From assembly GCA_021163945.1 (NCBI GenBank), contig JAGGTC010000046.1, forward strand, positions 1 through 5,458: 5,458 nt of DNA. Direction: 5' to 3'. Positions 1 through 5,397 of this stretch are shown here, one piece after another. The DNA is from Deltaproteobacteria bacterium (GTDB lineage: Bacteria; Desulfobacterota; Desulfofervidia; Desulfofervidales; DG-60). Both the position numbers and the translations under genes were made by a program. The notes under the pieces are model-generated. The model worked only from the letters and a program-made list of their open reading frames with translations, had not been told where the DNA came from and ran no database searches. How positions within the stretch are numbered: the stretch's first letter is position 1; the number at the start of each line of letters is the position of its first letter.

Positions 1-111
1 CTCAGTCCTAATTAGATCTAAGCTTCTGCCAAGCTTCTTCTCCCTCTCAATAAGCTCATAAGCGACCTTATCTAGCCAAGTCCCATGTCCAACTATCTTC
101 TTTCGCCTCAA
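1..111 (-). CDS. lysS: Lysyl-tRNA synthetase, class I, N-terminal fragment (runs off left edge)
   Basis: The first 37 codons are visible on the minus strand. The protein begins MRRKKIVGHGTWLDKVAYEL and continues through ELIEREKKLGRSLDLIRTE to the window edge. This TWLDKVA...LIEREKKLGR...LIRTE opening is what I recognise from archaeal class I LysRS, which charges tRNA-Lys in the cytoplasm using a Rossmann-type HIGH/KMSKS catalytic domain. The catalytic motifs themselves lie outside the window. An in-frame TAG at 127-129 limits the start, and TTG at 109-111 is the best codon in the short open stretch after it. A GGGAGA about 13 nt upstream is a rather distant Shine-Dalgarno. The family call rests on recognition of a short N-terminus, so it is good but not certain. 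Confidence 0.72.
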   Translation of the reverse strand, partial: MRRKKIVGHGTWLDKVAYELIEREKKLGRSLDLIRTE

Positions 112-196
112 TCCTAATGAAAATTCTCCCTAACTCAACATATAGATTACCCATCACGACTAAGTCAAGGTCTCTGAGCTTATCCGACTTCTTCAT
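68..196 (-). CDS. Possible small protein (42 aa) overlapping the lysS start
   Basis: An ATG at 194-196 is preceded by AGGAG (206-210) at a 9-nt spacing, a better ribosome site than the one for lysS. It opens a 42-codon frame ending in TAA at 68-70. The product starts MKKSDKLRDLDLVVMGN, continues with a strand-like segment (LYVELGRIFIRIEAKE) and ends in WTWDLAR. Arginine codons are AGA/AGG, as in the neighbours. It overlaps the first 44 nt of lysS in a different frame. I do not recognise it. It could be a real small protein, a translated leader for lysS, or the remnant of a longer gene. No signal peptide or membrane segment is seen. Short length makes chance a real alternative. Confidence 0.33.
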   Translation of the reverse strand: MKKSDKLRDLDLVVMGNLYVELGRIFIRIEAKEDSWTWDLAR

Positions 197-228
197 ACGA
201 GCTGGCTCCTATGCGCGGTAACTTGATC

Positions 229-242
229 TACTTTATGAAACT
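229..242 (-). promoter_or_regulatory. Candidate TATA box for lysS / small ORF
   Basis: On the minus strand TTTCATAAAG (231-240) is a TATA-like element. A start site about 25 nt downstream would fall near 211, giving a leader of about 15 nt to the small-ORF ATG at 196 and about 100 nt to the lysS TTG at 111. A second AT-rich candidate, TTTTATCT at 276-283, overlaps the terminator tract of the upstream gene. The choice between them cannot be settled by reading. Confidence 0.3.
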
Positions 243-278
243 CGGCTAATCAGCAATTGTGGAGAGAATATGCTTAGA

Positions 279-292
279 TAAAAGAAAAAATT
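279..292 (-). terminator. T-rich archaeal-type terminator after the S-component gene
   Basis: Reading the minus strand, the transcript leaving the S-component gene (stop at 316-318) meets TTTTTTCTTTT (290 to 280) 26 nt beyond the stop. Archaeal intrinsic termination depends mainly on U-rich tracts with no obligatory hairpin, and I see no strong hairpin in front of it. It would separate the transporter gene from lysS downstream on the same strand. Confidence 0.55.
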
Positions 293-315
293 GGGGAGAA
301 GGTTATTAGAAGTGC

Positions 316-885
316 TTAAACTTCCTTCGCTATCGGGTATCCAGCCACGACTCCGGTTTTTGCTACTCCTTTAGCTACGGCGATCCCTATCGATGCCCAG
401 ATCCAAGCGGCTATTATCCTAAGTACCAGCATCCCAATTACTGCGGCTGTTCCCGCGAGATACAACGCGAAGAGTATGTAGTCCATTATGAAGCTGACTA
501 TGGCCGCGGAGGTCATAGCGGCGCCCATCGTCGCATAATTCCATTTCTTATAGCGAGTTGCGGCTAGGACAGCTTCCGGCGCGGCTCCTTGAGCGATCCC
601 GAACATTAATACAGTTGGACCTGCTGGAGATCCTGCGACGAGTTCCGCGAAACATCCTAAGAATTCTCCGATGAAGAATATCCCCGGCTTTCTTATGATG
701 AACGCTGGTATTAATCCGGCCAGATACCATAGCGGATGCATGATATTGGGAGTTATGGGGCCGCCTATGCTCTCGATGATTCCCCAAAGGACGGCGTTAC
801 CCATGTAAATTATCCCTAATGCGAAGGCCATGGCGACGGTAATTACTAGATCCATTGTGGTCAGTTTACGAGAATATTCGCTCAT
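316..885 (-). CDS. ykoE: ECF transporter S component, YkoE family (substrate-binding membrane protein)
   Basis: This is a 189-aa integral membrane protein with about six hydrophobic helices (roughly 11-30, 50-64, 68-84, 89-110, 117-145, 147-171). Family marks are the LWG near 33-35, IIRKPG at 63-68 followed by GE (73-74), the GSPAGP loop at 85-90, GIAQG at 96-100, PEAVLAATRYKKWN at 103-116 and a C-terminal KTGVVAGYPIA. These match the Bacillus YkoE pattern. Helix 1 has AxxxA (A18, A22), the motif S components use to contact the T protein. YkoE proteins bind thiamine or its HMP precursor. Here the gene is divergent from a nucleoside hydrolase and a nucleoside phosphorylase, so a nucleoside or base ligand is a live alternative. 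It likely assembles with the ATPase and T protein encoded at 2795-5396. A candidate TATA box lies at 918-930, giving a leader of about 12 nt. The family is clear, the ligand is not. Confidence 0.9.
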   Translation of the reverse strand: MSEYSRKLTTMDLVITVAMAFALGIIYMGNAVLWGIIESIGGPITPNIMHPLWYLAGLIPAFIIRKPGIFFIGEFLGCFAELVAGSPAGPTVLMFGIAQGAAPEAVLAATRYKKWNYATMGAAMTSAAIVSFIMDYILFALYLAGTAAVIGMLVLRIIAAWIWASIGIAVAKGVAKTGVVAGYPIAKEV

Positions 886-905
886 ATCACATCAGCTTGA
901 TTACG

Positions 906-917
906 ACGGCGCGCCGT
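906..917. promoter_or_regulatory. Perfect 12-bp GC palindrome, candidate operator
   Basis: ACGGCGCGCCGT is its own reverse complement and stands out in an otherwise AT-rich intergenic region. It lies directly next to the minus-strand TATA candidate (918-930) and 20 bp before the S-component ATG, between TATA box and expected transcription start. A repressor bound there would block S-component transcription. For the divergent hydrolase gene it lies upstream of the promoter. No regulator gene is present in the window. Confidence 0.45.
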
Positions 918-930
918 ATATTTTAATTTT
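918..930 (-). promoter_or_regulatory. TATA box of the S-component gene
   Basis: The minus strand reads AAAATTAAAATAT, preceded by the purine-rich GGAAG that could act as a BRE. Its centre is about 37 bp upstream of the ATG at 885, so initiation near 897 would give a short leader of about 12 nt. The ribosome site there is weak (GATGTGAT directly before ATG). Confidence 0.5.
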
Positions 931-945
931 CTTCCATGTCAATAT

Positions 946-953
946 CTTTAAGT
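946..953 (+). promoter_or_regulatory. Candidate TATA box of the nucleoside hydrolase operon
   Basis: CTTTAAGT resembles the archaeal TTTAWA-type box A. It is centred about 37 bp upstream of the ATG at 987, the same distance as in the divergent promoter, and predicts a start near 975 with a leader of about 12 nt. GGGAG at 965-969 would then lie outside the transcript, leaving only TTGATGA (977-983) as a weak ribosome site. Confidence 0.4.
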
Positions 954-986
954 TATAGACTCATGGGAGATGTTTATTGATGAATT

Positions 987-1967
987 ATGCCCGCTAAGAA
1001 GATCATTCTTGACTGCGATCCTGGAATTGATGATGCGTTGGCCATACTTTTAGCCTTGGCATCGCCGGAATTGGAAATCATTGGAATAACGACCGTAAGC
1101 GGGAACCTCCATGTTGATAAAACTTCAAAGAATGCGCTTAAGGTTCTAGAATTGGCCGGCGCTAATCATATAGCTGTGGCTAAAGGTGCCGCTAAACCCC
1201 TCCTAAGACCTCTCCCAAAAGATCCATTCTCCCACGGAGAAGATGGATTGGGGAATACTTTTTTGCCTGAACCTCGTAGGAGCCTCTCTCGACTTCACGC
1301 CGCAGACTTCATCATACAAAGAGCTGAGGAGAATAAGGGGGAAATATTTTTGGTCAGCACAGCTCCCTTGACGAATATAGCGTTGGCGATTCTAAAGGAG
1401 CCGAATCTGCCTAAATGGATTAAGAAGCATATTTTGATCGGAGGAATTTATGGAGTTACGCCCTATGGATATGCTAATGCGACTGGATTATCTCCAGTCT
1501 TGGAGTGGAATATCTGCGTCGACCCGGAGGCCGCGAAGATCGTCTTCAACTCTGGAATGGATATCATTGCAATAGGAAATGATGTGACCACGATCCCCTC
1601 TGCGGAGTTCAAACTAGAACATTTAAGGAGATTGACGAGTATTAAAACGCCGATTACAAAATTCGCCGAAAAAATCATCCGATACATAATCGATAGAGGG
1701 TTTCCGATGCATCTTCACGACCCTATGGCTATAGCTGCGGCGGTGGATGAGAGTCTTTTCAAGTTTGTTAGGTTGAGAGTAGATATCGAAATACATGGGA
1801 CCCTTACCTGTGGGCAGACCGTCACCGAGCATAGGAAGAGATTTGCTTGGGGCGAAGAAAAACCGGAAATAAGCGTAGCATATGATATAGACGCTAAACG
1901 CTTCCTAGATCTCTTTATAGTGCGCATACAATCGTTAAAGCCTTCAGAGGAGGGAATGATTAGATGA
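987..1967 (+). CDS. Nucleoside hydrolase of the inosine-uridine (IunH/Rih) family
   Basis: This 326-aa cytoplasmic enzyme belongs to the family that hydrolyses the N-glycosidic bond of ribonucleosides to free base and ribose. Length is normal. The N-terminal calcium-site motif DCDPGIDDA is at 9-17 (D11, D15, D16), N40 follows in VSGN, HGEDGLGN is at 83-90, STAPLTN at 124-130 (usually GPLTN), GG at 152-153, EWN...DPEAA at 173-183, and the catalytic HDP at 244-246. The calcium and acid machinery looks complete. Two oddities sit in the ribose-contact loop: G167 occupies the place of the Asn that contacts the 5'-hydroxyl in characterised enzymes, and the loop between GG and EWN is about eight residues longer than usual. 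The gene overlaps the following phosphorylase by 4 nt, so the two are co-translated. Family assignment is firm; base and sugar specificity are not predictable, and a QueK-like modified-nucleoside hydrolase is possible. Confidence 0.92.
   Translation: MPAKKIILDCDPGIDDALAILLALASPELEIIGITTVSGNLHVDKTSKNALKVLELAGANHIAVAKGAAKPLLRPLPKDPFSHGEDGLGNTFLPEPRRSLSRLHAADFIIQRAEENKGEIFLVSTAPLTNIALAILKEPNLPKWIKKHILIGGIYGVTPYGYANATGLSPVLEWNICVDPEAAKIVFNSGMDIIAIGNDVTTIPSAEFKLEHLRRLTSIKTPITKFAEKIIRYIIDRGFPMHLHDPMAIAAAVDESLFKFVRLRVDIEIHGTLTCGQTVTEHRKRFAWGEEKPEISVAYDIDAKRFLDLFIVRIQSLKPSEEGMIR
1946..1954 (+). promoter_or_regulatory. Strong Shine-Dalgarno for the phosphorylase
   Basis: AGAGGAGGG lies inside the hydrolase coding end, 9 nt before the ATG at 1964. 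Together with the ATGA stop/start overlap it fixes the phosphorylase start and indicates translational coupling. It is much stronger than the site of the first gene in the operon. Confidence 0.75.
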
Positions 1968-2725
1968 AGCGAATTCAGCCCCATATCATGTGTGGACTGG
2001 GAGATATTGCGGAATACGTCCTCTTACCAGGAGATCCTCAAAGGGTTAAACTCATTGCGGAGCACTTTGACAAATGTAGGAAGGTCGCGGAGAATAGGGA
2101 ATTCATAACATACACAGGCACCTATAGAGGAATCCCGGTTTCAGCGACCTCAACCGGCATAGGCGGCCCATCCGCTTCGATAGCTGTAGAAGAGCTGGCT
2201 AACATTGGGGCCAAGGTTTTCATTCGCGTTGGAACTACCGGAAGTTTACAACCGGACATAGACGTTGGAGAGATAGTGATAGCCGTGGCCGCCGTTAGAT
2301 CTGATGGAACAAGCAGATGCTATATTCCATTGGAATATCCTGCAGTAGCAGACTATAATGTAGTGTTAGCGCTAGTTCGGGCGTCAAAACAGCTTGGAGT
2401 AGATCCACATGTCGGGGTAGTGTGGTCATATGACGCGTTTTACGCTGAAAGCCAAGAAAAAATTAACGTGTGGAGTAAGTCTAGAGTACTATCAGTCGAT
2501 TGTGAATCGGCTCCGATATTCGTCGTTTCATCGCTGAGAGGTCTTAGGGCGGGCTCTATAATGGCGGTTGATGGCAATTTAGTAAAGGGAACTAAGAAGG
2601 GAGAATTTATGGTTGGAGAAGAGGCTGGAGAACATGATCCAAGGGTGAGGGAAGCCATCAAAAAGGAGATATCAATTGCCTTAGAGGCGATAAAGATCTT
2701 AGATGGAATGTCTAGAAGAGACTGA
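1964..2725 (+). CDS. Nucleoside phosphorylase, NP-I family (uridine/purine phosphorylase-like)
   Basis: This 253-aa protein has the NP-I fold signature of enzymes that split nucleosides with phosphate to base plus ribose-1-phosphate. Visible marks are H7, the phosphate loop LPGDPQRV at 21-28 (G23, R27), R45 in NREF, STGIGGPSASIAVEEL at 63-78, and RVGTTGSLQP at 88-97 (R88, T91). The segment SYDAFYAE (155-162) and the 24-residue spacing from F159 to E181-S182 resemble Sulfolobus-type and DeoD-type enzymes, while EYPAVAD (124-130) resembles uridine phosphorylase. The ribose motif is D-C-E-S (179-182) instead of E-M-E. The acid Asp that purine phosphorylases carry (D204 in DeoD) aligns with G204 here, with an Asp one residue earlier (D203). 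That argues against simple PNP or MTAP naming. In archaea, ribose-1-phosphate from such enzymes can feed the pentose-bisphosphate/type III Rubisco route. Family sure, substrate open. Confidence 0.9.
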   Translation: MKRIQPHIMCGLGDIAEYVLLPGDPQRVKLIAEHFDKCRKVAENREFITYTGTYRGIPVSATSTGIGGPSASIAVEELANIGAKVFIRVGTTGSLQPDIDVGEIVIAVAAVRSDGTSRCYIPLEYPAVADYNVVLALVRASKQLGVDPHVGVVWSYDAFYAESQEKINVWSKSRVLSVDCESAPIFVVSSLRGLRAGSIMAVDGNLVKGTKKGEFMVGEEAGEHDPRVREAIKKEISIALEAIKILDGMSRRD

Positions 2726-2750
2726 CCTTTATCTTGCCCATTTTAACGCG

Positions 2751-2760
2751 AAAAACTTAT
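2751..2760 (+). promoter_or_regulatory. Candidate TATA box for the ATPase-T component pair
   Basis: AAAAACTTAT follows a purine-bearing CGCG/CGAAA stretch in the 69-bp gap between phosphorylase and ATPase. Its centre is about 39 bp before the ATG at 2795, the spacing seen at the other promoters here. The coupling genes may therefore have their own promoter in addition to read-through; only weak T-tracts (2728-2730, 2741-2744) could terminate the upstream message. Confidence 0.4.
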
Positions 2761-2762
2761 TT

Positions 2763-2776
2763 CCACGGTCACGTGG
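2763..2776. promoter_or_regulatory. Inverted repeat downstream of the ATPase TATA box
   Basis: CCACG and CGTGG flank the spacer GTCA, and the hexamer CACGTG (2770-2775) lies within. The element sits between the TATA candidate and the expected start near 2781, the same relative place as the palindrome at 906-917. Five-base arms are short enough to arise by chance. Confidence 0.27.
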
Positions 2777-2794
2777 GCTAGGGATGAAACGAAT

Positions 2795-4549
2795 ATGACC
2801 GAAGATACAATAATTGATGTCAAAAACTTAAGCTTCTGGTACATGGATTCCAGCCGCCCAGCACTAAATAACGTTAATCTGAAGATAAATGCTGGTGAAA
2901 CCACTCTAATACTTGGCCCAAGCGGCTGCGGTAAGAGCACTTTAGCGCTCTGCCTTAATGGGATAATACCGCATCGTATCCAAGGAAGGATGGAGGGGGA
3001 GGTGATAGTGGATGGGATGAACACCAAGGAGAGGCCATTACACGAATTAACCCAGAAAGTTGGAATAGTCTTCCAAGATCCAGAGACACAGTTCTGCACG
3101 CTATATGTGGAAGATGAGGTGGCCTTTGGACCGGAAAACCTCTGTTTTCCAAGAGAGGAAATTGATAAAAGAGTATCTGAATCGCTGAAGAAAGTTCATC
3201 TGCTAAAGTATAGGAAGACGAGGCTCGACAGGCTTTCAGGAGGCGAAAAACAGCGAGTAGCATTAGCGTCGATGTTGGCGATGAATCCAAAGATAATGAT
3301 CTTCGATGAGCCTACATCAAACCTAGATCCAGCCAGCACAGTCGAGGTATTTTCTATGATAAGAGAGATGTCCGAGGATCCCGAGAAGACCATAATATTA
3401 ATCGAACATAAAGTAGATGAAATAATAGACATCGTCGACAAAATGATTGTGATGAATAGTGAGGGGAAAGTCGTAGATATAGGGCCTCCGAGGAAGATAA
3501 TCGGTAAAATATTGGAGAGAGTTGAAGAACTAGGAATATGGCTTCCACAGATCTCCAAATTGGCCGCGATGATCTCACACCGCTTTGAAGGTATCAGAAG
3601 AGAGAGAATTCCCTTGACCATAGAAGAGGGGATCGAATTCTTAGAGACGTTAAATGTGATCCATAAGCTGAGAGGGAAAAAGAGACGCGAAGAACGACGC
3701 ATATTGGATGGAGAAGAGGCAATCTCGGTGAAAGATTTAAGCTTTACATATCCGGACGGTACAACTGCACTAAAAGGCATTAGCCTTAAAGTGGCGAAGG
3801 GAGACTTTCTGGCACTCGTCGGCGGTAATGGATCTGGAAAGACAACCCTAGCCCTATGCATGATAGGCGCTTTTCGAATACCGAAGGGCAAAGTCTTCCT
3901 AAATGGAAGAGACATAACATCCATGACGAGATATGAAATAGCTAAAGAGGTTGGATATGTATTTCAATATCCTGAACATCAATTCGTGGAGAACAAAGTA
4001 TACGATGAAGTGGCATTCAGCCTTAGGGTTAGAAGAGTTGGGGAAGAGGAAGTTCGTGAGAGAGTGATGAATATACTTCGAGTATTCTCGCTTGAGAGAT
4101 ACATAGAAGCCAATCCATTCTCCTTAAGTCAGGGCGAGAAGAGAAGGTTAAGCGTCGCCACCATGCTAGTTGTCGAACCCGATATCTTGATACTGGACGA
4201 GCCGACATTCGGGCAGGATGAGAGAAACTCACGCTATATAATGCAACTCCTAAGAAAACTCAATGAGCAGGGGAAGACGATAATAATGATAACCCATGAT
4301 ATGAAATTGGTCGCAAAATATGCTAAATCTGTGGCTGTAATGTTAGATGGAAAGATAATATATGAGGGAACTGTCGATGAGCTCTTCGAGAACCCTCAGA
4401 TCATGGAGAGGGCAAAGCTACTGCGTCCTCCGTTAATACAGCTCTCCATTAAGATTAGGGATAAATATCCAGATTTTCCTATCATCAAGTATCCGGAGAT
4501 GATTTATGAGGTGATGAACCTTGAGGAGAGTGGAGCTTCCAAGATATAG
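2795..4549 (+). CDS. ykoD: ECF transporter ATPase with two fused ABC domains (YkoD / EcfA-EcfA' type)
   Basis: This 584-aa cytoplasmic protein powers the ECF importer and contains two complete nucleotide-binding domains. Domain 1: Walker A GPSGCGKST (41-49), Q-loop Q94 in VFQDPETQF, signature LSGGEKQR (147-154), Walker B IMIFDEP (167-173), H205. A linker of about 70 residues follows. Domain 2: Walker A GGNGSGKTT (343-351), Q391 in VFQYPEHQF, signature LSQGEKRR (444-451), Walker B ILILDEP (464-470), H501. The LSQGEKRRLSVATML and EPTFGQD stretches in domain 2 are typical of YkoD. Both ATP sites look intact apart from the LSQGE variant, which is usual in this family. A tail of about 40 residues with RPP (544-546) follows. 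The start is supported by GGGATGA (2781-2787), 7 nt before ATG. It overlaps the T-component gene, its obvious partner. The second partner, the S component, is divergently encoded at 316-885. Confidence 0.95.
   Translation: MTEDTIIDVKNLSFWYMDSSRPALNNVNLKINAGETTLILGPSGCGKSTLALCLNGIIPHRIQGRMEGEVIVDGMNTKERPLHELTQKVGIVFQDPETQFCTLYVEDEVAFGPENLCFPREEIDKRVSESLKKVHLLKYRKTRLDRLSGGEKQRVALASMLAMNPKIMIFDEPTSNLDPASTVEVFSMIREMSEDPEKTIILIEHKVDEIIDIVDKMIVMNSEGKVVDIGPPRKIIGKILERVEELGIWLPQISKLAAMISHRFEGIRRERIPLTIEEGIEFLETLNVIHKLRGKKRREERRILDGEEAISVKDLSFTYPDGTTALKGISLKVAKGDFLALVGGNGSGKTTLALCMIGAFRIPKGKVFLNGRDITSMTRYEIAKEVGYVFQYPEHQFVENKVYDEVAFSLRVRRVGEEEVRERVMNILRVFSLERYIEANPFSLSQGEKRRLSVATMLVVEPDILILDEPTFGQDERNSRYIMQLLRKLNEQGKTIIMITHDMKLVAKYAKSVAVMLDGKIIYEGTVDELFENPQIMERAKLLRPPLIQLSIKIRDKYPDFPIIKYPEMIYEVMNLEESGASKI
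4508..4516 (+). promoter_or_regulatory. Shine-Dalgarno that selects the TTG start of the T component
   Basis: GAGGTGATG contains the full archaeal GGTGAT core (4510-4515), 5 nt before TTG at 4521. The alternative GTG at 4530 would be 14 nt away, with only a GAGGAG too close to it. The TTG is therefore preferred. The site lies inside the ATPase coding sequence. Confidence 0.65.
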
Positions 4550-5396
4550 AACATTTGAGTATATAGAGGGAGATTCGTTTCTCCACAGGCTAAATCCAGT
4601 TCCAAAACTCTTTGCTACCCTTATGATAATCCTGTTGGGCGCCACCATTCTCGACCCTATACCTTTAGCTATCTTCATGTTGATAGGATTGGTCATGATC
4701 GTCGTGGTCGCACGCATATCGATAACAGCTTACCTTAAGGTGATGTCGTTATTCATACTCCTCGGAGCATCATATTTCATCTTCTACTCGCTGATATACA
4801 ATCCGTCAGCTCCCCCAGCCTTCCAATTTGGAAGGCTCGCTAAGGAGGTTGCAATACCGCATATGGAGTTTCAACTGGGAATACTTAGAGTCACTTCTGA
4901 GGGAATGTATTTTGGAAGCGCCGTCGCGTTGAGAATCTTGAATACGCTGACTTGGGCGCTCATGTTCGTCTTCACTACTCATCCAAAGCTACTCGTCATA
5001 TCTTTGATAAGACACTTAAGACTAAGCTATAGAATAGGGTTCGCCATATTCGCCGGCTATAGATTCATGCCGCTATTGAATAGCGAGTTAGATTCGATAA
5101 GAATAGCCCACGCGGTTAGAGGATATGGTGAAAGAACGACTTTGAGGGGAAGGCTTAAAGAGGTTATGAGATATACCATTCCTCTCTTCGCATCCGCTAT
5201 TAGGAAGGCTCGGAGGACGGCCATCGCCATGGATAGTAAAGCCTTCGGCGCATTTCCAAGTAGGACCTACTTATCAGATGTTAAACTTACGAAGACGGAC
5301 ATAGTCTTCTCGGTATTATTCCTTGCCGGGATAATAATATTATATCAATCGATGATCGCATTTGGATTGATAAGGGCGTTGATATTCAGCTTCTAA
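4521..5396 (+). CDS. ecfT: ECF transporter T component (EcfT / YkoC-like transmembrane coupling protein)
   Basis: This 291-aa membrane protein transmits ATPase motion to the S component. The N-terminus has the family opening GDSFLHRLNPVPKL (17-30). Hydrophobic helices run at about 30-44, 47-64, 74-93, 132-152 and 262-282, with further hydrophobic stretches near 155-165 and 172-186. The cytoplasmic coupling region carries the two paired motifs: AVRGYG at 198-203, and DSKAFG at 238-243 where many relatives have ARGFG. The Arg to Lys (K240) and Gly to Ala (A241) changes keep the positive charge that contacts the ATPase grooves. The region between them is rich in basic residues (RKARR at 228-232). 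The start is TTG, giving a 29-nt overlap with the ATPase gene and implying coupled translation. The neighbouring duplicated ATPase and YkoE-type S protein support the YkoC subtype. Confidence 0.92.
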   Translation: MRRVELPRYRTFEYIEGDSFLHRLNPVPKLFATLMIILLGATILDPIPLAIFMLIGLVMIVVVARISITAYLKVMSLFILLGASYFIFYSLIYNPSAPPAFQFGRLAKEVAIPHMEFQLGILRVTSEGMYFGSAVALRILNTLTWALMFVFTTHPKLLVISLIRHLRLSYRIGFAIFAGYRFMPLLNSELDSIRIAHAVRGYGERTTLRGRLKEVMRYTIPLFASAIRKARRTAIAMDSKAFGAFPSRTYLSDVKLTKTDIVFSVLFLAGIIILYQSMIAFGLIRALIFSF

Positions 5397-5397
5397 A

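Noticed and set aside
20..38. Repeated AAGCTTCT, 11 bp apart
   Set aside because: Explained by the lysS coding sequence (the KKLGRSL region); too short to be a meaningful repeat.
197..315. tRNA or other structured RNA between lysS and the S-component gene
   Set aside because: No cloverleaf with a T-arm GTTC-type motif could be found on either strand; the segment is AT-rich promoter and terminator sequence.
886..986. Possible TPP riboswitch before the YkoE-type gene
   Set aside because: The predicted leader is only about 12 nt, and I could not find the conserved thi-box pairing elements; a CTGATG-like stretch alone is not enough.
1463..1984. Several minus-strand open frames inside the nucleoside hydrolase
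   Set aside because: They overlap each other and lie antisense to a protein with complete catalytic motifs.
2726..2750. Terminator after the phosphorylase gene
   Set aside because: Only short T-tracts (3 and 4 bases) and no stem; read-through into the ATPase gene remains likely.
2743..3290. Two overlapping minus-strand open frames at the start of the ATPase gene
   Set aside because: They are mirror frames of the Walker A to signature region, with no ribosome site or family motif.
3196..3924. Long open frame (242 codons) on the minus strand inside the ATPase gene
   Set aside because: It is antisense to two clear ABC domains with intact motifs; the composition is rich in Ser/Ile/Pro from the complementary strand and shows no recognisable domain.
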